Source of the DNA: Planctomycetota bacterium
Lineage (GTDB): Bacteria; Planctomycetota; MHYJ01; JACQXL01
Length of the DNA: 6,083 bases
Reading direction: 5' to 3'
Assembly (NCBI GenBank): GCA_030018555.1
Contig: JASEHY010000084.1
Span: 1-6,083 of the forward strand
A program made the position numbers and the translations under genes. The notes under the pieces were generated by a model. It was not told where the DNA came from. It did not search any database and saw only the letters and a program-made list of their open reading frames with translations. The stretch's first letter is position 1. The number at the start of each line of letters is the position of its first letter. Shown piece by piece: positions 1-5,027 of this stretch.

Positions 1-2
1 TC

Positions 3-647
3 ACCCCCTCCCAACCTCCCCCATCAAGGGGGAGGAGAAAGTTGGGGAATTTCTGGCTTTTTGCATCTCATCATCTCAAAGTTATTTATCCTTCTTTTTC
101 TCCCTCGGTAGGGACAGTGAGTCCCCCTCCCTCGGTAGGGACAGTGAGTCCCCCCTCGGGACGAACCTGCTCGGGACGAACCTGTCTGGTAGAAGACAGG
201 GATGAGAAACCTATTGACTATAAAGGACCGGATAAAAAGTTTGATATATCACTAATCAAACCCTGGCTGGAGTCCCGCCAGGGCGGGATTGACCATCCGA
301 TATGGGCAAAGATAACCTTGCCCTGTATCGGCTGTGGCACCTGTACCTATCTCTGTCCGACCTGTCATTGCTTTGATATTGTGGATGAGGGTAACTTAAA
401 AGGTGGAAGCAGGTGCAAGAATTGGGATGCTTGTCAGTTTGCGATGTTCACAGTCCATGCCTCAGGGCATAATCCGCGAGATACTCAAAGCAAGCGATTC
501 CGTCAGAGGGTCGCACACAAGTTTGATTATTACCCTGATAAATTCGGCAGGACTCTCTGCGTCGGCTGTGGCAGATGTATCCGTCACTGCCCGACTGATA
601 TGAGTTTGCTGGATGTGTTAGAAACTATAGATAAATTATCCGAATAG
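3..647 (+). CDS. AsrA/HydB-like dicluster [4Fe-4S] electron-transfer subunit, 5' part outside window
   Basis: Likely the iron-sulfur subunit that passes electrons between a flavoprotein partner and a catalytic subunit, as in anaerobic sulfite reductase subunit A or sulfhydrogenase beta subunits. Numbered from a TTG at 42, the two complete CxxCxxCxxxC motifs are C95/C98/C101/C105 and C173/C176/C179/C183. Between them are the family signatures CPTCHCFDI, WDACQF, the FTVHASGHNPR stretch and RQR..HKF. Family members run to about 330-350 residues with an N-terminal domain that is not visible here. The frame has no stop back to base 3, so the gene probably begins upstream; base 3 is the first complete codon. 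The TTG at 42 does follow a GGAGGAG stretch, but both belong to a repeat hairpin. About 50 residues before the cluster domain are low-complexity repeat translation (PSVGTVSPP and SGRTC units). It stops convergently 36 bases from the cupin gene. Family call is firm; N-terminal structure is uncertain. Confidence 0.85.
   Translation, partial: TPSQPPPSRGRRKLGNFWLFASHHLKVIYPSFSPSVGTVSPPPSVGTVSPPSGRTCSGRTCLVEDRDEKPIDYKGPDKKFDISLIKPWLESRQGGIDHPIWAKITLPCIGCGTCTYLCPTCHCFDIVDEGNLKGGSRCKNWDACQFAMFTVHASGHNPRDTQSKRFRQRVAHKFDYYPDKFGRTLCVGCGRCIRHCPTDMSLLDVLETIDKLSE
4..46. repeat. GC-rich palindromic repeat (hairpin)
   Basis: CCTCCCCC at 15-22 and GGGGGAGG at 28-35 form a perfect 8-bp stem around the 5-base loop ATCAA. 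Flanking bases CCCAA (10-14) and TTGGG (42-46) can extend it past an unpaired AGAAAG. It resembles an interspersed extragenic repeat rather than coding sequence, although the reading frame of the downstream Fe-S gene runs through it without a stop. It also supplies a Shine-Dalgarno-like GGAGGAG next to a TTG. Confidence 0.7.
101..154. repeat. Two exact 27-bp tandem repeats, in frame
   Basis: Positions 101-127 and 128-154 are identical 27-bp units. Each unit holds two small hairpins: CCCT-CGGT-AGGG and GGGAC-AGTGA-GTCCC. The period is a multiple of three, so the translated frame reads SVGTVSPPP then SVGTVSPP without interruption. There are no spacers, so this is a tandem repeat and not a CRISPR array. 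Confidence 0.9.
155..184. repeat. Two exact 15-bp tandem repeats, in frame
   Basis: CTCGGGACGAACCTG occurs at 155-169 and again at 170-184, directly after the 27-bp pair. The 15-bp period keeps the frame and gives a repeated SGRTC pentapeptide. The end of the second copy forms the left arm of a further hairpin. Confidence 0.9.
181..200. repeat. Short hairpin overlapping the 15-bp repeat
   Basis: CCTGTCT (181-187) and AGACAGG (194-200) make a perfect 7-bp stem around the 6-base loop GGTAGA. It closes the repeat-rich block and lies just before the sequence that begins to look like conserved AsrA/HydB-family protein. Confidence 0.65.
273..288. repeat. Palindrome inside the Fe-S protein gene
   Basis: TCCCGCC (273-279) and GGCGGGA (282-288) are perfect inverted arms separated by two bases. 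In frame it encodes SRQGG plus one more residue, between KPWLE and IDHPIW. From memory, relatives have a short stretch such as FDHPIW or FDNAIW here, so the extra residues look inserted. No stop or frameshift is introduced. Confidence 0.6.
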
Positions 648-683
648 AATCTGTTACATACATAGTATATCTTTTCTCCTTTC

Positions 684-1007
684 TTATGATTTTATCATTA
701 TTAACAACATCTTAAATTTCCTGAGCGCCTTTAAGCCGTGCGGTTTATTGGCTGGCATAATTATTGTTTCGCCGGATTTCAGGTGGAATGACTTGCCTGA
801 AATGCGGATATCCACCTCGCCATCTGTCACATAGACCATAGCGTCAAAAGGCGCTACATGCTCGCTCAAGCCCTGGCCTTCATCAAAGGCGAAAAGCGTT
901 ACTGTGCCGGTCTTCTTATTAATCAATGTCTTGCTTACGATAGAACCGTTTTGATAGTCCACCAACCTCTTTAGGTCTAATATTTCCGGGTCTAACTTTT
1001 CAGCCAT
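684..1007 (-). CDS. Small single-domain cupin protein
   Basis: A 107-residue cupin beta-barrel protein of unknown substrate. Motif 1 is degenerate: H50 follows EGQGLSE, then VYVTDGEV with E64. Motif 2 is SGETIIMPANKPHGL with H90. Only two of the usual metal-ligand histidines are evident, so it may bind metal weakly or act as a small-molecule sensor or binding protein. There is no signal peptide, so it is probably cytoplasmic. I chose the ATG at 1007 because AGGAGG (1018-1013) lies 5 bases before it; a GTG at 1013 overlaps that ribosome site and would add only two residues. The ribosome site starts right after the stop codon of the upstream membrane-protein gene, so the two are probably translationally coupled. 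It is the last gene of the minus-strand cluster. Confidence 0.88.
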   Translation of the reverse strand: MAEKLDPEILDLKRLVDYQNGSIVSKTLINKKTGTVTLFAFDEGQGLSEHVAPFDAMVYVTDGEVDIRISGKSFHLKSGETIIMPANKPHGLKALRKFKMLLIMIKS

Positions 1008-1012
1008 ATTCA

Positions 1013-1018
1013 CCTCCT
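1013..1018 (-). promoter_or_regulatory. Shine-Dalgarno of the cupin gene, decides its start
   Basis: On the minus strand AGGAGG occupies 1018-1013, immediately after the TAA (1021-1019) of the preceding gene and 5 bases before ATG 1007. This spacing favours ATG over the overlapping GTG at 1013. Confidence 0.85.
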
Positions 1019-2467
1019 TTACTGATTACTGCCTTTTTGTTTTAGCCGATATAATACTATAGCAACGATTACAATCAATACGAAATCGTTAAAGAACTTA
1101 AGCGGGTGGGCGGCAAACCACATTCCTCCGATGCCGGACGGTAATCCAAGCCAAGCCGCAATCCGGCCGAAGGAATTGAACAGCGGCGCCATCGGTATGG
1201 TGGTTACAACCATAAATATCAAAGTCGGGCTGTTAATCAACTTGCTTATCGGCTCTCCAAAAATCCACAATACCAAAATCCAGAATATCGCCACATGGCT
1301 CCAGGAAGCCGGGCTAAGATGCAAATTTTCTAAGCCACGCGGATTATTAACCACGGGCGCTGTTCCGTCGTACTTTTGCGGATACTTGCCCGGATAAACG
1401 CCATCCGCCTGATTATAGGTAACCGTCAGATTCGGATTGGTGTCCCAGACCAGGGAAATCACAGGGCCGACCGCCACATACAGCAATAGTATTATCCATG
1501 TGAATATCATAGCCACACGCACAAAGTTGAAGTGCAATTCGCCCGTATCCTTTAAGCCGAATTTGCCGAAGAGTGCCAGCAGCCCCATTATCATCATCGC
1601 TAAATAAAGCAGCGATGGTATGACATGGACAATACTATGCAGGTTGAAGGCGTTAAATGCTGCCCAGCCTAGAAAAATCAAGGCAATCACCATCCCCCCA
1701 AGTTTGCAGGTAAAATTGAATACCGACTCTTTTACCTGCGCCACCTTCATCGTAATCATGGTTAGTATATAACCAACGATAAAGAAAAAGATATGGGTAT
1801 GCAACTGTACCAGCGCTGCCGGGGTAATGGCTTTATCAGGCAACTTAAAGAATAATATTAAACCCCAGCCCATTAATATACCCAACAGGGCAAATATAAG
1901 CGGCGTGCGGAATATCTTTACCGGAATTTCTATATCGGTCATCAATTCATACTTTGATTTCTCGGTATCATCGGACGATATCAGCGGTATTTTAGCTCCC
2001 AGTACGGACAGGAAAACCAACCCCAGTGACCAGAAAATCCATACTTCCAGGAGAAACATTGCCATACCATATAACAGGAATCCCCAACTGTGTATCTGCA
2101 GGGGACTCAAGGATATAATAGCATGAACACCGCTGGCTTCCTTTCCGAGATAATAAGCTGATATTGCCGCCATCCACACTGGCGTGGCCGCAACTGAAGT
2201 AAAGGCGATAAACTTCTTAACCCACCTTTTCAACGGAGCGCCCGGCAAAAATAATGCGGCGATCACTATTAACACTGCCCACCAGGAAGCGTGTGCATGA
2301 CCCACCTTTATGTATTCAGGCACCACATATTTCCAGGCATAATACACCCATACGCCTAATATGCCCGGGAAAATACCGGCAAATAAGGCAATGAGAGAAC
2401 CAAGGAACATCGTCAGGTTCAGTCCTATCTTGATTGTTCCTTTATTTATCGTGTCCACCATATCCAT
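1019..2467 (-). CDS. Polytopic His-rich membrane protein, heme-copper-oxidase/NorB- or NnrS-like
   Basis: An inner-membrane protein of 482 residues with about 12 hydrophobic helices. Histidines sit at helix ends: H57 and H59 (GHAHASWW), H126 (QIHSWGF), H223 and H225 (QLHTHIFFF), H277 and H281 (HSIVH), H391 and H454. The helix number, length and repeated helix-start HxH pattern recall heme-binding membrane proteins such as oxidase subunit I, NorB or NnrS. The classical HH copper-ligand pair and the canonical oxidase motifs are not recognisable, so activity cannot be assigned. The first possible start is TTG 2494, but a GGAG at 2474-2471 points to ATG 2467 (3-base spacing) or ATG 2461 (9-base spacing). 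It lies 81 bases behind the ferredoxin gene and is coupled to the cupin gene. Coding status is certain; function is uncertain. Confidence 0.85.
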   Translation of the reverse strand: MDMVDTINKGTIKIGLNLTMFLGSLIALFAGIFPGILGVWVYYAWKYVVPEYIKVGHAHASWWAVLIVIAALFLPGAPLKRWVKKFIAFTSVAATPVWMAAISAYYLGKEASGVHAIISLSPLQIHSWGFLLYGMAMFLLEVWIFWSLGLVFLSVLGAKIPLISSDDTEKSKYELMTDIEIPVKIFRTPLIFALLGILMGWGLILFFKLPDKAITPAALVQLHTHIFFFIVGYILTMITMKVAQVKESVFNFTCKLGGMVIALIFLGWAAFNAFNLHSIVHVIPSLLYLAMMIMGLLALFGKFGLKDTGELHFNFVRVAMIFTWIILLLYVAVGPVISLVWDTNPNLTVTYNQADGVYPGKYPQKYDGTAPVVNNPRGLENLHLSPASWSHVAIFWILVLWIFGEPISKLINSPTLIFMVVTTIPMAPLFNSFGRIAAWLGLPSGIGGMWFAAHPLKFFNDFVLIVIVAIVLYRLKQKGSNQ

Positions 2468-2470
2468 TGT

Positions 2471-2475
2471 CTCCT
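2471..2475 (-). promoter_or_regulatory. Shine-Dalgarno of the membrane-protein gene
   Basis: The minus strand reads AAAGGAG then ACA and ATG GAT ATG. The AGGAG at 2475-2471 lies 3 bases before ATG 2467 and 9 before ATG 2461, which rules against the farther upstream TTG at 2494. Confidence 0.7.
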
Positions 2476-2489
2476 TTCTTATTGCCGTC

Positions 2490-2501
2490 CACAATATTGT
2501 G
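2490..2501. promoter_or_regulatory. 12-bp perfect palindrome, possible operator
   Basis: CACAATATTGTG is a perfect 12-bp inverted repeat in the 5' leader of the membrane-protein gene. On the minus strand a TATAAT at 2520-2515 lies 13 bases upstream of it, so it could overlap the start region of an internal promoter. No convincing -35 is seen, and a palindrome of this size can occur by chance. Confidence 0.3.
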
Positions 2502-2548
2502 AAAATGGTTACGGATTATAGTAAAATCTTGTCCAGTTTCTATCTCAA

Positions 2549-3400
2549 TTAATTCTTAATCTCTCCCTGGATGCTGATGTTAACTTCTTTGGTCGGAATG
2601 TTTCTGCCCGAATTAGCCAGTGCCTTTTTAACCAGATGAATCAACCCAAAGCAACAAGGCACCTCCATATGCAACACCGTAATTGATTTAATATTAGACA
2701 CCTTAAACATCTGAGTAAGTTTGTCAAGATAAATCTCTGTGTCATCCAATTTCGGGCAGGCAATCAGCAATGCCTTGCCCTTCAGGAAGTCCTGGTGGAA
2801 ATTGGCATAGGCATAAGAGACGCAATCAGCCGCAATAACCAAATCACGATTTTGCAGGAACGGTGCATTAGGAGGCACAAGCATCAATTGAACGGGCCAC
2901 TGGGTTAATTGTGACTGCGCCCTCGCGACCTGTTCAGATTTTGTCGTCGTAGGCACAAACGAACGCACGGCTGAGCCGGGACAACCGCAAGGAAGAGCAT
3001 TCTCGTCGTCTTCTGCATCCTCATCCAACGTCACCTCTATACGGTTTTCTTTAAGGAATTCCATTGCCTGTTGCAGGTATTCATCCTGATTATGTTCCTT
3101 CAGATGTTCCAGATGCGCCTTAATCACATTCCTACCCTGCTTGACGATATTTGCCATTACCTTTCTCTCATCATATGGTTCAGCTTCTCGTTCTTCAGTG
3201 GTAATAGCGCCTTCAGGGCAGTGACCGATACAGGCGCCCAAGCCATCGCAGAACAAATCGCTTATCAGCCGTGCCTTACCGTCAATTATCTGCAGGGCGC
3301 CCTCAGGACAATTAGGTATGCACTCGCCACAGCCGGTGCATTTGTCCTCGTCAATCCTGATTATCTGGCGCTTGGTCTTTTTATTGGTTAGAGTTTTCAT
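2549..3400 (-). CDS. Ferredoxin-domain protein with a Cys-rich C-terminal domain
   Basis: A 283-residue cytoplasmic electron carrier. Residues 15-70 form a 2[4Fe-4S]-type ferredoxin domain. The first motif is complete (C21, C24, C27, C31 then P). The second, C51-DGLGA-C57-IGH-C61-P, has Leu54 where the second cysteine would be, so that site may hold a [3Fe-4S] cluster or borrow a ligand. Residues 80-125 are helical and charged, followed by an acidic linker and CGC (C138, C140). A C-terminal alpha/beta domain carries C193, C215 and the pair C249-C250. Proteins of this build occur in many strict anaerobes, and a ferredoxin-like gene (frdX) accompanies hcp in some HcpR regulons; that parallel is inference. 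The start is supported by AGGAG (3411-3407) 6 bases before ATG 3400. Second gene after the FNR-type promoter. Confidence 0.9.
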   Translation of the reverse strand: MKTLTNKKTKRQIIRIDEDKCTGCGECIPNCPEGALQIIDGKARLISDLFCDGLGACIGHCPEGAITTEEREAEPYDERKVMANIVKQGRNVIKAHLEHLKEHNQDEYLQQAMEFLKENRIEVTLDEDAEDDENALPCGCPGSAVRSFVPTTTKSEQVARAQSQLTQWPVQLMLVPPNAPFLQNRDLVIAADCVSYAYANFHQDFLKGKALLIACPKLDDTEIYLDKLTQMFKVSNIKSITVLHMEVPCCFGLIHLVKKALANSGRNIPTKEVNISIQGEIKN

Positions 3401-3429
3401 CTTTTTCTCCTTTTAGAGCCAGTTATGGA

Positions 3430-3473
3430 TTCGCCGATAAATACCCGCCTGAACGGACGGGCAGGTCGGCGAA
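3430..3473. repeat. Intergenic palindromic repeat
   Basis: TTCGCCGA (3430-3437) and TCGGCGAA (3466-3473) are perfect 8-bp arms. Partly matching inner arms (ACCCGCC and GGGCAGGT) could lengthen the hairpin. It fills most of the gap between the zinc-ribbon stop and the ferredoxin ribosome site, ending six bases before that stop. There is no T-run after it in the direction of transcription, so a simple intrinsic terminator is unlikely; it may modulate mRNA stability. Confidence 0.65.
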
Positions 3474-3478
3474 GACCG

Positions 3479-3817
3479 TTACTGGGTCTTATCCCGACCG
3501 CCTGATACCGCATCAGGGGGCGTCGGGACCGGTTTATTAAGCATTGTTTTCTTGCTGGTATTGTCTGTTTCAGTGGCGCAGGGCGCGGTCTTCTCAATCT
3601 CCTTCAGGTCCCGGCCGATGCAGTATTTGGCATACTGGCACCATTCGGCGCAACCCAGGTCAAGTTTGGGATTCCTGAAACGATGGTTGCATTTCTTACA
3701 GCGCCTATAAACATCGTCTTTCCAGAACTCCACCTTTGCCTTGCAATTAGGGCACTCTACATCGTAGATATCCTCCATCTTCCAAAATTGTCTATCCTGT
3801 CCCGGACACTGTGCCAT
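3479..3817 (-). CDS. Small Cys-rich zinc-ribbon protein
   Basis: A 112-residue cytoplasmic protein. A zinc-ribbon-like module spans residues 20-45 (C22-PN-C25 and C40-KK-C43). A second Cys group lies in GCAEWCQYAKYC (C56, C60, C66); C4 and C80 are further cysteines. The opening MAQCPGQDRQFWK and the NPKLDLGCAEWC segment look like a conserved family of small cytosolic proteins seen in anaerobes, whose function I do not know. The last 16 or so residues appear to derive from a palindromic repeat, so the tail is probably not conserved. ATG 3817 has GGAG (3831-3828) 10 bases upstream. It is the first gene behind the FNR-type promoter and probably cotranscribed with the ferredoxin gene. Confidence 0.85.
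   Translation of the reverse strand: MAQCPGQDRQFWKMEDIYDVECPNCKAKVEFWKDDVYRRCKKCNHRFRNPKLDLGCAEWCQYAKYCIGRDLKEIEKTAPCATETDNTSKKTMLNKPVPTPPDAVSGGRDKTQ
3492..3528. repeat. Nested palindrome in the 3' end of the zinc-ribbon gene
   Basis: Outer arms TCCCGAC (3492-3498) and GTCGGGA (3522-3528) enclose inner arms CCTGAT (3501-3506) and ATCAGG (3512-3517) with loop ACCGC. It encodes residues 97-109 of the protein, a Pro/Gly/Asp tail unlike the rest. With the palindrome at 3430-3473 it forms a pair straddling the stop codon. Confidence 0.7.
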
Positions 3818-3843
3818 ATATCTTCATCTCCTTTTCTCTGCTT

Positions 3844-3851
3844 ATAATATA
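3844..3851 (-). promoter_or_regulatory. -10 element of the zinc-ribbon operon promoter
   Basis: The minus strand reads TATATTAT across 3851-3844. Either TATATT (3851-3846) or TATTAT (3849-3844) as the -10 places transcription start near 3837-3839. That centres the FNR-type site at about -40.5 to -42.5, the class II activation position. No good -35 hexamer is present, as expected for an activator-dependent promoter. Confidence 0.6.
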
Positions 3852-3872
3852 ACACAGGTATAGGAATTCACC

Positions 3873-3886
3873 TTGACTTAAGTCAA
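3873..3886. promoter_or_regulatory. FNR/DNR-type operator TTGACTTAAGTCAA
   Basis: A perfect 14-bp palindrome with the TTGA-N6-TCAA core of Fnr-family sites (FNR consensus TTGAT-N4-ATCAA). It lies upstream of the zinc-ribbon gene and about 41 bp before the inferred start of transcription. The Crp/Fnr regulator encoded just upstream has the recognition-helix residues E..SR typical of proteins that read TTGA half-sites. Activation by that regulator is inferred. Confidence 0.7.
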
Positions 3887-3911
3887 TAATAGGAAAAATT
3901 ATTTAGAATGG

Positions 3912-4169
3912 TTAATTCTCCTGCTGGGGAGTGTCTTTGCCTTTTGCGCCGACCAGCAGATAAAATATCGCCGCTCCGACGATGCCGACTATGGAAGCGG
4001 TGATGAGGAGGTATTGGGGCGAGGCGTACATCCAGACGTTGAGATAGGCGGGTATGTAGGCAGACCAGAGTTCCTCGCCGAACCCGAACAAGAGAATGGT
4101 CAGAAGCACAATGCCGGTAGTTTTGTTGATGGCAAAAAAGTCGGCGATACGGCGAAAGATATTCTTCAT
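3912..4169 (-). CDS. Small two-helix membrane protein, resembling the start of an MFS transporter
   Basis: 85 residues: a basic amphipathic N-terminus (MKNIFRRIADFF), a hydrophobic segment at about 18-32, the stretch GEELWSAYIPAYLNVW, a second hydrophobic segment at about 53-73 and a charged tail. The GEELW..Y.P.YL pattern resembles the end of the first helix of some MFS transporters, but the other ten or so helices are absent and the second helix leads straight to a soluble tail. It could be a remnant, an internally deleted transporter or a genuine small protein. Its ATG lies one base after the TGA of the regulator gene, with a weak purine-rich ribosome site in the regulator's last codons, so it is probably translated by coupling. 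The tight arrangement argues it is real and expressed. Confidence 0.65.
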   Translation of the reverse strand: MKNIFRRIADFFAINKTTGIVLLTILLFGFGEELWSAYIPAYLNVWMYASPQYLLITASIVGIVGAAIFYLLVGAKGKDTPQQEN

Positions 4170-4170
4170 A

Positions 4171-4890
4171 TCAAATCTTCGCCCCGGATGATATTTCTTC
4201 CAGCCGTGCTTTATTGAGAATGGTGATTCTATTGCCGGATACCCTGATGACCTTCTTGGATTTGAATTTATTGAGAGCCCGTGAAAGCGTCTCGCTTATA
4301 GTTCCCAATCGTGAAGCCAACTCCTTTTTGGTGGTCGGCAATTGCACCTCTACTATCGCTTTGCCTGTTACACCACTACTTACTGCAAGGTCAAGCAAAT
4401 ATTTTGACAACCTTGTCGGAACATCCTTAAGAGAGATTTCTTCTATAAGTGTCACCAGTCGCCGTAAGTATTGCGACATTGAAGCAAGCATATTGAGAGA
4501 AATTTGCGGGTTATCTTTGACAAGACGGAGAAGGTCATTCCCGAAGAGGAAAAAAACTTCACTATCTGTCATCGCCAGGGCATTGGCAGGAGAGTCTTTG
4601 CCTACAAAGGCAGTTACTTCTGCAAAAGTATCACCTCGCTTGACCAGATGTAAAATCTGCTCTTTGCCTTCAGAGGAAAGTTTATAGATTTTGATTAAGC
4701 CAGAAATAACAATATAAAATCCATCTAATTCTTGTCCTTCAGTGATAATGATTTGCCCTTTAGAAACCTTACGCCTGATGACCAGCCGGCTGACTCGTTC
4801 CAAATCTAAAGGATTAAGCCCAGAAAAAAGAGGCACCTGCTTGAGTATCTTCTCGTAGTCCTTAGGACCAAGCACATTGGGATTTTTCAT
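4171..4890 (-). CDS. Crp/Fnr-family transcriptional regulator
   Basis: A 239-residue regulator. A cyclic-nucleotide-type sensor barrel covers about residues 15-130 (VPLFSGL, ITEGQELDGFYIVISGLIKIY, GDTFAEVTAF), followed by a dimerisation helix around 130-160. The C-terminal winged helix-turn-helix starts near 185 (TTKKELASRLGTISETLSRALNKF). E200, S203 and R204 match the E..SR residues with which FNR-type proteins contact TTGA half-sites. The protein has no cysteine, so it cannot bind an FNR-type [4Fe-4S] cluster; heme/NO sensing as in DNR or HcpR, or a metabolite, is more likely. A TTGACTTAAGTCAA site lies downstream in front of the zinc-ribbon operon. The ATG at 4890 lacks a strong ribosome site. 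Divergent from the AsrB-like gene across a 137-bp gap. Confidence 0.9.
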   Translation of the reverse strand: MKNPNVLGPKDYEKILKQVPLFSGLNPLDLERVSRLVIRRKVSKGQIIITEGQELDGFYIVISGLIKIYKLSSEGKEQILHLVKRGDTFAEVTAFVGKDSPANALAMTDSEVFFLFGNDLLRLVKDNPQISLNMLASMSQYLRRLVTLIEEISLKDVPTRLSKYLLDLAVSSGVTGKAIVEVQLPTTKKELASRLGTISETLSRALNKFKSKKVIRVSGNRITILNKARLEEISSGAKI

Positions 4891-5027
4891 AAGTTCACTA
4901 CATTAGAACTGAATTTACTTTACAAAATCATTGAAGATTATACAATAATAATTATATAGGAAGTAACCTAACTTTATCGGGACTGCATAGAGAATTTGAG
5001 AATTTTAAGTGCCTTGTCTAAATATAT
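4891..5027. promoter_or_regulatory. Divergent AT-rich promoter region
   Basis: This 137-bp gap separates the regulator (minus) from the flavoprotein gene (plus). For the plus strand TTGAAG (4931-4936) and TATATA (4953-4958), 16 bases apart, make a plausible promoter. For the minus strand TATAAT at 4942-4937 is a good -10 without a clear -35. The two overlap, so transcription could be mutually exclusive. No FNR-type palindrome is present here. Positions are tentative. Confidence 0.4.

Noticed and set aside
101..184. CRISPR-like array
   Set aside because: Copies abut directly with no spacers, there are only two of each unit, and no cas gene is nearby.
648..683. Bidirectional terminator between convergent genes
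   Set aside because: No convincing stem-loop in this 36-base gap; only AT-rich and pyrimidine-rich sequence.
2468..2494. TTG 2494 as the membrane-protein start
   Set aside because: Those codons contain the Shine-Dalgarno AAAGGAG for the ATGs at 2467/2461 and half of a palindrome, so they are leader sequence.
1131..2552. Plus-strand and other-frame open frames opposite the membrane-protein gene
   Set aside because: They show no family motif and lie fully antisense to a clearly coding, strongly hydrophobic protein with conserved-looking motifs.
3071..3391. Plus-strand open frame opposite the ferredoxin gene
   Set aside because: It is antisense to the Fe-S motifs, which are unmistakable on the minus strand.
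3430..3473. Intrinsic terminator between zinc-ribbon and ferredoxin genes
   Set aside because: No T-run follows on the minus strand and the genes look cotranscribed; it is better described as a palindromic repeat.
3397..3597. Arg/Pro-rich minus-strand frame overlapping the zinc-ribbon gene
   Set aside because: Composition is that of translated palindromic repeats in a wrong frame, and it overlaps the better supported gene.
4214..4687. 157-codon plus-strand open frame opposite the regulator gene
   Set aside because: The minus strand encodes a full Crp/Fnr protein; the plus-strand frame is Ser/Arg-rich without recognisable domains.
4931..4945. Second FNR-type site in the divergent promoter region
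   Set aside because: TTGAAGATTATACAA has the right flanks but wrong spacing and no TCAA half-site.
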